DNA of 64,000 bases from Ophioderma brevispina (Eukaryota > Echinodermata > Ophiuroidea > Amphilepidida > Ophiodermatidae): NCBI GenBank assembly GCA_023653785.1, contig JAMKCH010035235.1, positions 43,929 through 107,928 on the forward strand. Reading direction: 5' to 3'. Each line of letters begins with the position of its first letter. Positions within the stretch are counted from its first letter, which is position 1. The notes beneath the pieces were generated by a model. That model had not been told where the DNA came from. It saw only the letters and a program-made list of their open reading frames with translations, and ran no database searches. The position numbers and the translations under genes are program-made. Of the stretch, positions 37,001 through 41,594 are shown piece by piece.

Positions 37001-39702
37001 TGAATTGGAAAAATCATCTAAATTTTAAGCCCTCACAGTGAATAGAGAATTAAGCATAACAACAGGAAAGCATTTTAAATCAAGATCAAATCCAAGATCC
37101 AAAACCAAATCAATAGGATTGATTTCTTATAAGCTACATACAATACTGCCTATTATATGAGTGCACCCAGGCAAATCTTACAATCTTAAGCCCTCACCAA
37201 AGATAAACAGTTGGTGGAATCATCTTGAATTCAATCATTGACTTCTTTTGTTGTATCTGGATTTGGGTCTTGAATTCATTGTAGTATTTTCTTCAGGGTC
37301 TTGAATTCATGGATGCAACAAAAGTTAATTCCTCATTGTACGGGGTATTTAAATATAAGATGAATTTTCCAATTCAAGACATTTTCAGTTTACAGTGTCA
37401 GTTCATTTGGAGGGCTGTTGGGGGGGGGGAGGGTTCTAAGCAGGGGGAAAGGGTTCCGAGCAGGGGGGCACTTGTTCCCCTGCCCCCCCCCCCACTGGTT
37501 ATGCCACTGCTTCAAACCAAACCAATTCCAAAAGGGTGTCCTACAATACCACAATCGTGCTCAAATTAAGCCTGACTGAGCTAGTTGTACAGTCAAAGCT
37601 AAGACACAAAAACTAGCCACAGCTACCCAAAATACTTCCCAAACGTCAAGTGTATTTTGGACCTTCTGAATTTGGTAGAGGTGTGTAAGGTCAACTCGGT
37701 GAACCCGGAAGTAATGCTAAGAAAAAAGCTATTGCTGTGCATTGCCAGTGGGCCGCTTTCCACTCAATAGATGACCGATAACCTACTGAAGTGGCAGGTG
37801 GGACGTGTTCCCCTTAGGATTCCTATTGCTGGTGGGATTTCAATGCTATTCTGCTGATTTTTTGCTGCAGGGTAAACGACCCATCAGCAGACTAAAGCAC
37901 AATTTCTGATGGGACATCTAGAGCTACAAAGGTTTTCCTGTGCATTACCTGTGGGAAACCCCCAAATACCAAGCTGTAGTTACCATCTTGATATTTTGTG
38001 GTATTTCGGATTCCACTAGCATGTTTGTATACAAACCATCAGTGACCATGAAATTCAGTCCAATGTCTGCACGGTATTTAAATTACGGGTGGAGTGTTGT
38101 ATATACTTTACAAGACTTCAGCAATTTTTTTTTCTTTCGTTAGATTTTCCTCATACCTGGGATTGTCGTACAAAGATGCCATGATTGTCCGGAGCACTGA
38201 AGTACTTCTTTCCTTGCACAGTGCCATTATTTTTCCCTTTGGGATCATCAAGGATCACTCCAATCCATTTGCCACTGTTAACAAAACACACAAAAATTGG
38301 TAAACCACCATGGCTGTACAGACAGATTGTACAATATTAACCGTTTTTGTTTTCTCAACCCCTGTCAGACCAAGGGGAGGACTGTGGGGAATTAAGGGCT
38401 TGTGCCCTCCTACATTATAACATATCTAAGTTTGGCTGCCATAGCTTATGTAGAAAAAGATATGGGCATATGTTTACTTTTAGTGCACTGTTGACCTTTT
38501 TTGTTGATACAATGAATACTTCATATACATGTACATGTATGCTTAAAGTCCCACTCAGTAATTTGCTTTATAATGAAAATACCTATTAAGTTAAGGCCAA
38601 TTACATGCACATAAAAAAAAAACAAGTTTGCCTAAGAAGAAATGTGAAAAAAGGCACTGCGAAAGACGTTTGGAAAAGCTAGCGGCAATCTGGAAAACTT
38701 TCCGATTAAAATAGGAGGACCTAAAAATCAGGTGCATTTTAATGTTGATAACTACAAATTTAAGCTATGCAATGAGTTTTATGACCATGGCTTTTCACGT
38801 CATGTATTACTCGGGCATTTCCCAGTATTTCCTGTCATTTCCCAGTATTTTGGAAATTATTTCCTGGCAAATGGCCACCCCTGTTATCAGTGAACCCTCA
38901 CCCATCCCAGCCGAGCAACTTACGCATCTTACCTTGCAAATGATGTAACCCCAACAAAAGCTACTTTGCCATGCAAATTCTTGCCGGTAATTTCCACACG
39001 GACGCCAAGCTTTACTGGCTTATCTGAAAAAAAAAAAAAAAAAAAATGATACAATGAATACTTCATATACATGTACATGTATGCTTAAAGTCCCACTCAG
39101 TAATTTGCTTTATAATGAAAATACCTATTAAGTTAAGGCCAATTACATGCACATAAAAAAAAACAAGTTTGCCTCAGAAGAAATGTGAAAAAAGGCACTG
39201 CGAAAGACGTTTGGAAAAATATTAATTAATGCGAAATTTGGGTTTTATTTTTGATTGCCCCTTTTTTTGGCTGCTTGCATATATAAAAATAGTCTAATAA
39301 AGACAGAATCATAAACGAAAAGCTAGCGGCAATCTGGAAAACTTTCCGATTAAAATAGGAGGACCTAAAAATCAGGTGCATTTTAATGTTGATATCTACA
39401 AATTTAAGCTATGCAATGAGTTTTATGACCATGGCTTTTCACGTCACGTATTACTCGGGCATTTCCCAGTATTTCCTGTCATTTCCCAGTATTTTGGAAA
39501 TTATTTCCTGGCAAATGGCCACCCCTGTTATCAGTGAACCCTCACCCATCCCAGCCGAGCAACTTACGCATCTTACCTTGCAAATGATGTAACCCCAACA
39601 AAAGCTACTTTGCCATGCAAATTCTTGCCGGTAATTTCCACACGGACGCCAAGCTTTACTGGCTTATCTGCCATGATGAGGCTGATGGATTCCCTAATTT
39701 AT
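1821..39702 (-). CDS. DCTN1: Dynactin subunit 1 (p150Glued) gene, 5' half, multi-exon
   Basis: p150Glued is the large dynactin subunit. It binds microtubules and EB proteins through an N-terminal CAP-Gly domain followed by a basic linker, and binds dynein through later coiled coils. The sequence shows a CAP-Gly domain split over two exons (39577-39674 and 38157-38274). These are followed downstream on the minus strand by small GT-AG exons of 51-90 nt that translate to Lys/Pro/Ser/Glu-rich linker. The exon 1/exon 2 join is in phase 2, and every well-supported later exon is phase 0 and a multiple of three. The coiled-coil part is not in the window, so the gene must continue below position 1. 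Introns reach about 11 kb (4.9-15.7 kb). Identification rests on the CAP-Gly sequence and its close match to the dynactin type (ending HGIFVRQSQ). CLIP or TBCB-type CAP-Gly proteins are less likely because the domain is N-terminal and followed by a basic linker. Confidence 0.85.
2641..3055. mobile_element. MITE with ~26-bp TIRs and TA target duplication
   Basis: The ends read CTGTACTGACCC...GGGTCAGTACAG, with inverted similarity over about 26 bp, and are flanked by TA on both sides. The interior repeats GGTGGGATTATAAT three times (near 2700, 2952 and 3003). A TA duplication is typical of Tc1/mariner-mobilised elements. It has no coding capacity. Confidence 0.75.
3125..3175 (-). CDS. DCTN1: DCTN1 KEPK cassette exon: [17 protein letters not shown]
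   Basis: The exon is 51 nt, phase 0, with acceptor CTTATAG and donor GTACTG. It shares KEPKH-S/P-KQE with the 4.8-kb exon. It lies between two foldback MITEs (2641-3055 and 3281-4154) that have inserted in the flanking introns. Confidence 0.8.
3281..4154. mobile_element. 874-bp foldback MITE, near-complete hairpin
   Basis: The first ~330 bp and last ~330 bp are inverted copies with point differences and small indels. The ends read GTAGGGTTATAAACGAGAAT and its complement, and are flanked by TA. The unpaired centre is about 200 bp. It is noncoding and sits in the intron upstream of the 3.1-kb exon. Confidence 0.8.
4842..4895 (-). CDS. DCTN1: DCTN1 KEPK cassette exon: [18 protein letters not shown]
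   Basis: The exon is 54 nt, phase 0, with acceptor CTTGTAG and donor GTATAT. Its sequence is clearly homologous to the next two exons (shared K-x-KEPKH-x-KQE), so these arose by exon duplication. Confidence 0.8.
5030..7150. other. Intron, no feature recognised
   Basis: AT-rich sequence with only short chance reading frames. No exon with paired splice sites and no terminal repeats were seen. Confidence 0.4.
7157..8690. repeat. Composite dispersed repeat with AGGTCA-rich and C-rich low-complexity parts
   Basis: From 7270 to 7640 there are many copies of the hexamer AGGTCA/GGTCAC in short irregular tandem. This is interrupted by C-rich low-complexity DNA (about 7400-7540 and 7635-7915). At 7157-7200 and again at 8400-8640 a related module occurs (pattern GAAGTAAATCGG...TTAACCGAAATG), twice in the second place, ending in a GACGGACATACGGACACAC-type tail. 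The AGGTCA module recurs at 39.8 kb with the same leading words, so it is a dispersed family. The long Pro-rich reading frames here come from C-rich DNA and are not genes. Confidence 0.6.
9307..9336. repeat. (TG)n microsatellite
   Basis: Short TG/TATG repeat. Confidence 0.8.
9895..12430 (-). mobile_element. Decayed 5'-truncated non-LTR retrotransposon
   Basis: Read on the minus strand in order, there is linker sequence with [16 protein letters not shown] (about 12.25 kb), [13 protein letters not shown] (about 11.95 kb), a [11 protein letters not shown] reverse transcriptase motif (about 11.8 kb), SGVPQ...[11 protein letters not shown] (about 11.2 kb), and [14 protein letters not shown] (about 10.9 kb). 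These are the successive RT landmarks of Jockey/CR1-group elements. Frameshifts and stops separate them, and a YADD-type catalytic block is not readable. The 3' end is near 9.9 kb, with an AATAAA-like signal and an AT-rich tail. The endonuclease part is missing. The element is dead and lies inside the large DCTN1 intron. Confidence 0.78.
10208..10245. repeat. 38-base A run
   Basis: A homopolymer inside the non-LTR remnant. Unlike the six 20-23-base runs elsewhere it is not bordered by a duplication, so it may be a natural poly-A/T, or a placeholder plus natural As. Confidence 0.6.
12440..13800. other. Intron, no feature recognised
   Basis: The sequence contains a frame at 12907-13407 with repeated G-rich stretches but no recognisable domain. 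It lacks paired splice sites and I do not call it a gene. Confidence 0.35.
13832..13908 (-). repeat. tRNA-like sequence (SINE head or tRNA pseudogene)
   Basis: Read on the minus strand it has a D-arm-like GGCTAGACTTAGAGGCAAAG, an anticodon-arm-like CTCGACTTGCAAGCGGG, and a T-arm-like CGCGGTTCAAAATC. Pairing is imperfect, so a working tRNA is unlikely. A similar but weaker copy lies in the opposite orientation at 14352-14415. Confidence 0.45.
14280..14345. repeat. (CGT/CAT)n trinucleotide repeat
   Basis: Interrupted CGTCGT and CATCATCAT runs. A similar CGTCGTCATCGTC stretch lies at 14641-14672. Confidence 0.8.
14352..14415 (+). repeat. Degenerate tRNA-like sequence, plus strand
   Basis: TTGGCTTAGAGCAAAGATCT followed by a CGGCGGTTTCGAAGC T-arm-like part resembles the minus-strand copy at 13832-13908, about 450 bp away and facing it. 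Confidence 0.3.
15690..15752 (-). CDS. DCTN1: DCTN1 linker exon: [17 protein letters not shown]...
   Basis: The exon is 63 nt, phase 0, with acceptor ATCAAAAG and donor GTAACC. It encodes 21 residues with a KQE centre and a PVE end, matching the cassette pattern of its neighbours. The next exon downstream lies about 10.8 kb away across a repeat-filled intron. Confidence 0.68.
16005..16045. repeat. (CA)n-rich stretch
   Basis: Interrupted CACA/CATGCA repeat. Another CA-rich stretch lies at 16497-16538, beyond the SINE. Confidence 0.7.
16265..16430 (-). mobile_element. tRNA-derived SINE
   Basis: On the minus strand the head reads GTGGTCCAGTGGATAAGGCA (A-box region), followed by GAGTTTGAGTTCCGCTC, a B-box-like stretch, about 35 bp later. 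The body then holds ACCCAGGTATATAAATGGGT and the copy ends near an AT-rich flank. Box spacing is as in tRNA-derived SINEs. Family not identified. Confidence 0.62.
16910..16980 (-). CDS. Candidate linker exon ([19 protein letters not shown]), phase conflict
   Basis: A clear acceptor (GTCATTCAG) and donor (CAG then GTATCT) bound 71 nt. Read so that it ends at a codon boundary, it gives Lys/Pro/Glu-rich sequence fitting the linker ([11 protein letters not shown]). At 71 nt it is one base short of a phase-0 exon, unlike the surely placed neighbours. A single-base deletion in the assembly would explain this. Otherwise it is a non-symmetric or unused exon. Confidence 0.42.
17123..17149 (-). CDS. 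Candidate 27-nt microexon LSKKSPPAP
   Basis: Acceptor AACTAG is followed by nine codons LSKKSPPAP and a strong GTAAGT donor. It is phase 0, basic and Pro-rich like the rest of the linker. The upstream pyrimidine tract is weak. Confidence 0.42.
18260..18279 (-). CDS. Candidate small exon (EPTAPIE), one base out of phase
   Basis: A good donor (GTAAAT) follows codons reading EPTAPIE, resembling the KEP-type cassettes. The only nearby acceptor AG leaves 20 nt, one short of a phase-0 exon, and a TGA lies just upstream in frame. It is either a single-base assembly deletion or a dead cassette. Confidence 0.25.
19110..19183. repeat. (TG)n microsatellite with GAGGG/GATGG interruptions
   Basis: Three TG runs separated by short interruptions. 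Confidence 0.85.
19362..19795. mobile_element. Foldback element with ~140-bp inverted arms and internal direct repeats
   Basis: The arms (about 19362-19500 and 19655-19795) are inverted copies starting GGCCATTTTTCGGTCACG and containing GTCACGTCTGTGACC, itself a small palindrome. Between them the module AAAATAACCAATC...GGAAACATTATTT occurs twice in the same direction (from 19495 and 19612). Noncoding, no clear target duplication. Confidence 0.65.
19925..19975 (-). CDS. Candidate cassette exon [17 protein letters not shown]
   Basis: The exon is 51 nt, phase 0. Its acceptor TATAG precedes AAG, the same start as the exons at 3.1 and 4.8 kb, and its donor is AAG followed by GTACTA. It is basic and in the right order, but lacks the KEP motif and may be decayed or rarely used. 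Confidence 0.42.
20083..20145 (-). CDS. DCTN1: DCTN1 linker exon: [20 protein letters not shown]
   Basis: The exon is 63 nt, phase 0, with acceptor AATTAG and donor GTAAAA. It encodes 21 residues ending in VE, like several of its downstream neighbours. Confidence 0.72.
20803..21172. mobile_element. ~370-bp MITE with TIRs and ~8-bp target duplication
   Basis: The TIRs start GCTTCTATGAGATTTTGG and continue for about 40 bp. The flanks are TTATTCTT on both sides, an 8-bp duplication compatible with hAT-type transposition. The interior is made of repeated palindromic words built on GCTCCAGGACCATATGGTCC, so most of the element can fold. Reading frames in it are chance products of the palindrome. 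Confidence 0.7.
21318..21337. other. 20-A run at a contig overlap (probable gap placeholder)
   Basis: The run lies exactly between 20445-21317 and its near-identical copy 21338-22211. Confidence 0.8.
21338..22211. repeat. Second copy of 20445-21317, including the MITE
   Basis: About 874 bp, nearly identical with a few substitutions and 1-3-base indels. The second MITE copy spans about 21697-22066 with the same flanking sequence, so the whole segment is doubled, not the element alone. Confidence 0.85.
22951..23025 (-). CDS. DCTN1: DCTN1 linker exon: Lys-rich
   Basis: The exon is 75 nt, phase 0, with acceptor GATTAG and donor GTAATT. It encodes 25 residues beginning [19 protein letters not shown] and ending EE. 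It shows the recurring pattern of a Lys-rich start, a central HKQE or similar, and an acidic end before the donor. Confidence 0.75.
23422..23491. repeat. (TG)n microsatellite, ~35 units
   Basis: Uninterrupted TG run. Confidence 0.95.
24354..24362 (-). CDS. Candidate 9-nt microexon (VMQ) of DCTN1
   Basis: On the minus strand a good acceptor (TTTTCTCACAG) is followed by GTGATGCAG and then a near-consensus donor (GTAGGT). The exon would be 9 nt, phase 0, adding Val-Met-Gln. It lies between two supported exons in the correct order. Microexons this short cannot be proved from sequence alone. Confidence 0.3.
24970..25022. repeat. (TA)n microsatellite
   Basis: A TA run with one GTA interruption near 25010. 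Confidence 0.9.
25514..25550. repeat. T-rich low-complexity (T8A)n
   Basis: Repeated blocks of about eight T separated by A. Confidence 0.8.
26080..26228. mobile_element. Candidate SINE-like or short dispersed element
   Basis: A GC-richer block in AT-rich intron starts GGTAAAGGTAAAGGGGACGG and includes the palindromic CTGTATACACAG. It has two partly inverted stretches (GGGGGCTCGCTACACC and CTACAGCGAGTC) and ends near CTACTCCTTGCC. Its composition and compact size suggest an inserted short element. I could not place A and B boxes or name a family. Confidence 0.4.
26381..26440 (-). CDS. DCTN1: DCTN1 linker exon: [20 protein letters not shown]
   Basis: The exon is 60 nt, phase 0, with acceptor TTCTTCAG and donor GTGAGTG. 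It encodes 20 Arg-rich residues. Unlike its neighbours it uses Arg, not Lys, and has no KEP motif. The splice sites are strong on both sides. Confidence 0.7.
26674..27752. repeat. ~1.08-kb segment, copy 1 of 3
   Basis: Noncoding AT-rich intron sequence starting with a G run and GAGAGAAAATACTTCACAG. It is repeated at 27775-28873 and 28896-29985. Confidence 0.9.
27753..27774. other. 22-A run between copies 1 and 2
   Basis: A homopolymer exactly at the junction of two near-identical segments, consistent with a 20-base gap placeholder plus adjacent As. Confidence 0.75.
27775..28873. repeat. ~1.1-kb segment, copy 2 of 3
   Basis: Near-identical to copy 1. Differences include a 20-bp extra stretch near 28505 and a few single bases. 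Confidence 0.9.
28874..28895. other. 22-A run between copies 2 and 3
   Basis: As for 27753-27774. Confidence 0.75.
28896..29985. repeat. ~1.09-kb segment, copy 3 of 3, indel-rich
   Basis: The first ~200 bp match copies 1 and 2 closely. From about 29120 single-base losses and short insertions appear every 10-20 bases. The sudden change from clean to indel-rich within one copy looks like unpolished long-read sequence used to fill a gap. Confidence 0.75.
29990..31080. other. Intron, no feature recognised
   Basis: AT-rich. A 60-residue frame at 30110 has no recognisable features. Confidence 0.4.
31086..31205 (-). mobile_element. 3' end of a CR1/L2-like non-LTR element or its SINE
   Basis: On the minus strand the sequence ends TATGGAAATAAAG followed by (ATTG)n, the short tandem tail typical of CR1/L2-clade 3' ends. 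The upstream body is too short to show coding sequence. The 5' boundary is uncertain. Confidence 0.55.
32106..32177 (-). CDS. DCTN1: DCTN1 linker exon: Gln/Ser/Lys-rich
   Basis: The exon is 72 nt, phase 0, with acceptor CATAG and donor GTGAGT. It encodes 24 residues beginning [16 protein letters not shown] and ending GSEK, a basic low-complexity linker. It is flanked by large repeat-filled introns. Confidence 0.75.
32458..32996. mobile_element. 539-bp MITE with TTAA target duplication
   Basis: The ends AGCAATATTAGCACATTTTT and the inverted counterpart near 32996 extend as TIRs of about 50 bp, including GAAGAGCGCCCCCAA. TTAA flanks both sides (32454-32457 and 32997-33000). A TTAA duplication is typical of piggyBac and Kolobok superfamilies. 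The interior also carries a smaller inverted pair (GAATTTTGTAATTAGAAT at 32590 and its inverse near 32845). Noncoding. Confidence 0.72.
33162..33946. repeat. Segment duplicated at 33969-34743, copy 1
   Basis: 33162-33740 matches the later copy closely. The last ~200 bp before the A run do not match. This copy carries the empty site (33477-33481) of the MITE present in copy 2. Confidence 0.8.
33947..33968. other. 22-A run at a contig overlap
   Basis: A homopolymer bordered by a direct duplication, as at the other five places. Confidence 0.78.
33969..34743. repeat. Segment copy 2 of 33162-33740, with a MITE insertion
   Basis: Same sequence as copy 1 apart from scattered substitutions and the 191-bp insertion at 34286-34476. 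Confidence 0.8.
34286..34476. mobile_element. 191-bp MITE with CAGGG ends and 5-bp target duplication
   Basis: The ends are CAGGGCTAGAATTT and AAATTCTACCCCTG, 14-bp TIRs with one mismatch. AAATT is duplicated on both sides, while copy 1 of the surrounding segment has a single AAATT and no insert. The interior has repeated GATTCTCG words in both orientations. CAGGG-type ends are common in hAT elements, although most hATs make 8-bp duplications, so the superfamily is tentative. Confidence 0.85.
34760..35310 (+). mobile_element. C-terminal remnant of a non-LTR retrotransposon ORF2
   Basis: Plus-strand frames give [13 protein letters not shown] and then, after a one-base frame change, [20 protein letters not shown]. 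This is the typical C-terminal zinc-binding end of Jockey/RTE-group ORF2 (Cys-x-Cys, then QTADHI and normally a Cys that is Tyr here). It ends with an Ala/Arg-coding tail just past 35290. The RT domain is absent. It is on the opposite strand to DCTN1. Confidence 0.68.
35962..36051 (-). CDS. DCTN1: DCTN1 coding exon 3: Ser/Thr/Pro-rich linker
   Basis: The exon is 90 nt, phase 0, with acceptor GCCTAG and donor GTGAGT. The 30 codons begin [17 protein letters not shown] and end KPSKKD. This corresponds in position to the linker right after CAP-Gly in vertebrate p150Glued, which is Ser/Thr/Pro-rich and then basic. Conservation here is expected to be low, so assignment rests on the splice sites, the phase and the order. 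Confidence 0.8.
36426..37509. mobile_element. hAT-like nonautonomous element with 8-bp target duplication
   Basis: The ends CAGTGGCATAACCGG and its inverse match the common CAGTGGC...-type hAT termini. The flanks are CTTCGAAC (36418-36425) and CTTCAAAC (37510-37517), an 8-bp duplication with one difference. Subterminal G-runs and an inverted stretch (CTGAAAATGTCTTGAATTGG at 36549 and its complement near 37370) extend the symmetry. The internal 36549-36745 is doubled across an A run, so the true element is probably about 640 bp. Noncoding. Confidence 0.8.
36966..36988. other. 23-A run at a contig overlap inside the hAT-like element
   Basis: It sits directly before a second copy (36989-37190) of 36549-36745. 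Three As belong to the copied sequence, leaving 20. Confidence 0.78.
38157..38274 (-). CDS. DCTN1: DCTN1 coding exon 2: CAP-Gly C-terminal half
   Basis: The exon is 118 nt: 1 nt completing a Ser codon plus 39 codons, beginning [17 protein letters not shown] and ending HGIFVRQSQ. It holds the conserved CAP-Gly groove. The motif usually written GKNDG reads GKNNG here (about residues 46-50), an Asp-to-Asn change. The conserved GKW, GxxYF and HGIFVR elements are intact. The acceptor is TTAACAG and the donor GTATGA. An N-terminal CAP-Gly of this type binds the C-terminal EEY/F tails of tubulin and EB1. Confidence 0.92.
38343..38500 (+). repeat. Single unit of the ~165-bp repeat found in tandem at 41.6-42.4 kb
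   Basis: It shares CCTGTCAGACC, AGGGGAGGAC, GCTTGTGCCCTCCTAC, ATATCTAAGTTTGG and GTTTACTTTT in the same order as the tandem units. It lies in the intron just after the CAP-Gly exon start. Confidence 0.75.
38933..39026 (-). pseudogene. Truncated duplicate of DCTN1 first coding exon (probable assembly overlap)
   Basis: This repeats 39577-39670 essentially exactly, including the donor, but stops four bases short of the start codon, where a run of 20 A (39027-39046) begins. The surrounding 38505-39026 is a copy of 39047-39670. The simplest reading is the end of one contig overlapping the start of the next, not a second exon. An annotation pipeline could wrongly use it as exon 1. Confidence 0.8.
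39027..39046. other. 20-A run splitting a duplicate of DCTN1 exon 1
   Basis: The flanking bases of both neighbouring copies are not A, so the inserted length is exactly 20 here, the clearest sign of a fixed-length placeholder. Confidence 0.85.
39047..39670. repeat. Second copy of 38505-39026 with a ~100-bp extra stretch
   Basis: Near-identical apart from an insert at about 39217-39320 (AT-rich, TATTAATTAATGCG...) absent from the first copy, and a few substitutions. Consistent with two haplotypes. Confidence 0.8.
39577..39702 (-). CDS. DCTN1: DCTN1 first coding exon: 5'UTR end, start codon, CAP-Gly N-terminal half
   Basis: The acceptor is a pyrimidine-rich stretch ending in CAG just above 39702. 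It is followed by 28 nt of untranslated sequence, then ATGG with the A at 39674. The reading runs [17 protein letters not shown] and on to FAS, giving 32 codons plus AG, and ends at a GTAAGA donor. This is the first half of the CAP-Gly fold, equivalent to the human stretch beginning LRVGSRVEV. Because there is an acceptor upstream of the ATG, at least one noncoding 5' exon and the promoter must lie above 39.72 kb. I could not locate them. A second, truncated copy of this exon lies at 38933-39026. Confidence 0.88.
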
Positions 39703-39782
39703 CTGTGTCAGAAGAAACAAAAACAAATGTTAGTGAGCTTCCAAAAATGTCATGTAATAAAAAAATACAGCGTTCACCGAAC

Positions 39783-39870
39783 GTATGTGTCATCTGGCGT
39801 CGCAATTTGTGAATGGGACAAAGGCCACATGAGGTCACCAAGGTCACTTGAGGTCACCAACATGTGGTCA
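39783..39870. repeat. AGGTCA-rich repeat, second locus
   Basis: It shares GTCATCTGGCGTCGCAATTT-type lead-in and then repeated GAGGTCACCAAGGTCAC with the 7.2-7.6 kb patch. It lies about 100 bp upstream of the first coding exon of DCTN1, probably in the first intron or 5' region. Confidence 0.6.
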
Positions 39871-40204
39871 CTACCCAAGGCCCATTGTATCCAAGTATCA
39901 TGAAAATGTGCTAAGAATGGGCAACTATGTTCAGGGTTAACATTTGGGTCAACATTTTACCACACACACACACTACCAATGGGTAAATTCATGAGCATCG
40001 CTTGCTTCACAGATGACACAAAATGAGTCACACTAAATTTGATTTCGAGAAATCAGAAATAGGGTGCATTTAAAAAAAAAATTAGAACAGCTGAAACTGC
40101 TCAATGGGTACCACTGGTGACTGCAATTTTCATCAGATTGTGGTTACTCTAAAATGAACATACCATCTTGTTTCGGATAAAATTCAAAAGTGATTCTCAC
40201 AATA

Positions 40205-40745
40205 TTAACCCTAACCCGTCCGAGAGTCAATGAGAATCAATCAAAGGGTGCCAATTGATTCTGATTGACTCTCGGATGTCAAAAACTATATTTATTTTAC
40301 CTGAAATGGTTCTCATTGACTCTCGGACATCTTCCCGTAAAACACCTCATTGATTCTGGTTGACTCTTGGCCGTCTTCCCCGCAGGAGAAGTTGAGAACC
40401 AACTGATTCTCATTGACTTTGAGACATCCACGCACGCAAAACATGAATTTACGTTGCCATATTGTATCCCACCATGCACCGCCTACCCGACGTCCCACAG
40501 GGTTTCCCTCCACTGTGGCCTTATGTTGGGCCCTCCAAATTTAGCAGATGTGTCAAGTTCAACTTTGCACACCCGAAAGTAGAGCGTACATTCCGGTCAT
40601 TGATTCTGGTTGACTTCGGACGCTTTCCTGACAGAAGACGTCGAAAATCAATTGATTATTATTGACTTTTGGCCGTTATAACGGCAGAACAACCATGATT
40701 CTGGTTGACTTTCGGACGTTTCACCGGCAGAACATCCAATGACTT
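40205..40745. repeat. Degenerate tandem repeat of a GATTCTGGTTGACT-type word
   Basis: The word TGATTCT(G/C)(G/A)TTGACT followed by TCGGAC and a variable CCGxxAGAA part recurs at about 50-65-bp spacing. The first two copies (40208-40278) face each other as a hairpin (TCCGAGAGTCAATGAGAATC and its inverse). The same array, inverted, runs off the right end of the window (63840-64000). It may be the terminal part of the large inverted repeat. Confidence 0.6.
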
Positions 40746-41594
40746 CTGTTGACTTTCAGCCATTAACGATTTTCCGCAAGTTATTCCTCTGTGGGGAACT
40801 CATAAGAGATGGACTCAATGCACACTCTGGGCCACGTGACTGTAGTAGCAGATTGGGACAAAATGAATTTGGCAGCCTCAACAGAATAAAATGCATGTTG
40901 AAGGATGTGGTGGCAGAATACTAAATTCATACCCACGATCATTTATAAAGGGAAGAAAAATTACTTTGCCATCAGATTTAAAGGGATAAGCAATGATTTG
41001 CTGATCCGAAACATAAAAAAAATCATCAAAATTTCTGTGCTGAAACAAACCAAGGTGAAAAGTCAAACAGTAAAGTCATATCACTTAAAAGATGGCCATG
41101 TACCTCAGCATTAAAAAAGTCAACTACAACCACTGCTGTAAATGCCTCAAAAAGAAGTATTTTGTGAAAGCAGCAGCTCATTGAATTCTTCCTTTGGAAA
41201 TTTTTTACATCGTAACTATGGTGCTATTGCGCATCTAATATTCAGAAAATCTGTAAACCGCCAATGGTGGTATGGACGGATTGCTTTTTCTCCCTAGGGT
41301 ATGTGCAGCTCTGGGGTGTTGAATAATATGGGTGTACATTGTGTATAGTCTATACTTGATTCAAGAAGGTGGAGACCAAAAAAGTCCATAAGCCAGTCTG
41401 CCTGCATGGAAGGCACTTGAAGCTAAGTGGACTGTTGGACCCAAACCTCAACAAAACTCCATCGGGCAGTTAGGCGGTCGCCTAGGAGCTTATCAAAGGC
41501 ATAGGTCTAAACACTTTCTATAGACTTTAAGTCTATAGACTTAAAATTATATTGAGTTTGGCTACTCTATCATCTAGAAAAAAAGATTTTACTT

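Noticed and set aside
40205..40745. Spaced repeats that might suggest a CRISPR-like array
   Set aside because: The repeats are degenerate, spacing varies, and the setting is a eukaryotic gene with introns. A degenerate tandem repeat explains it.
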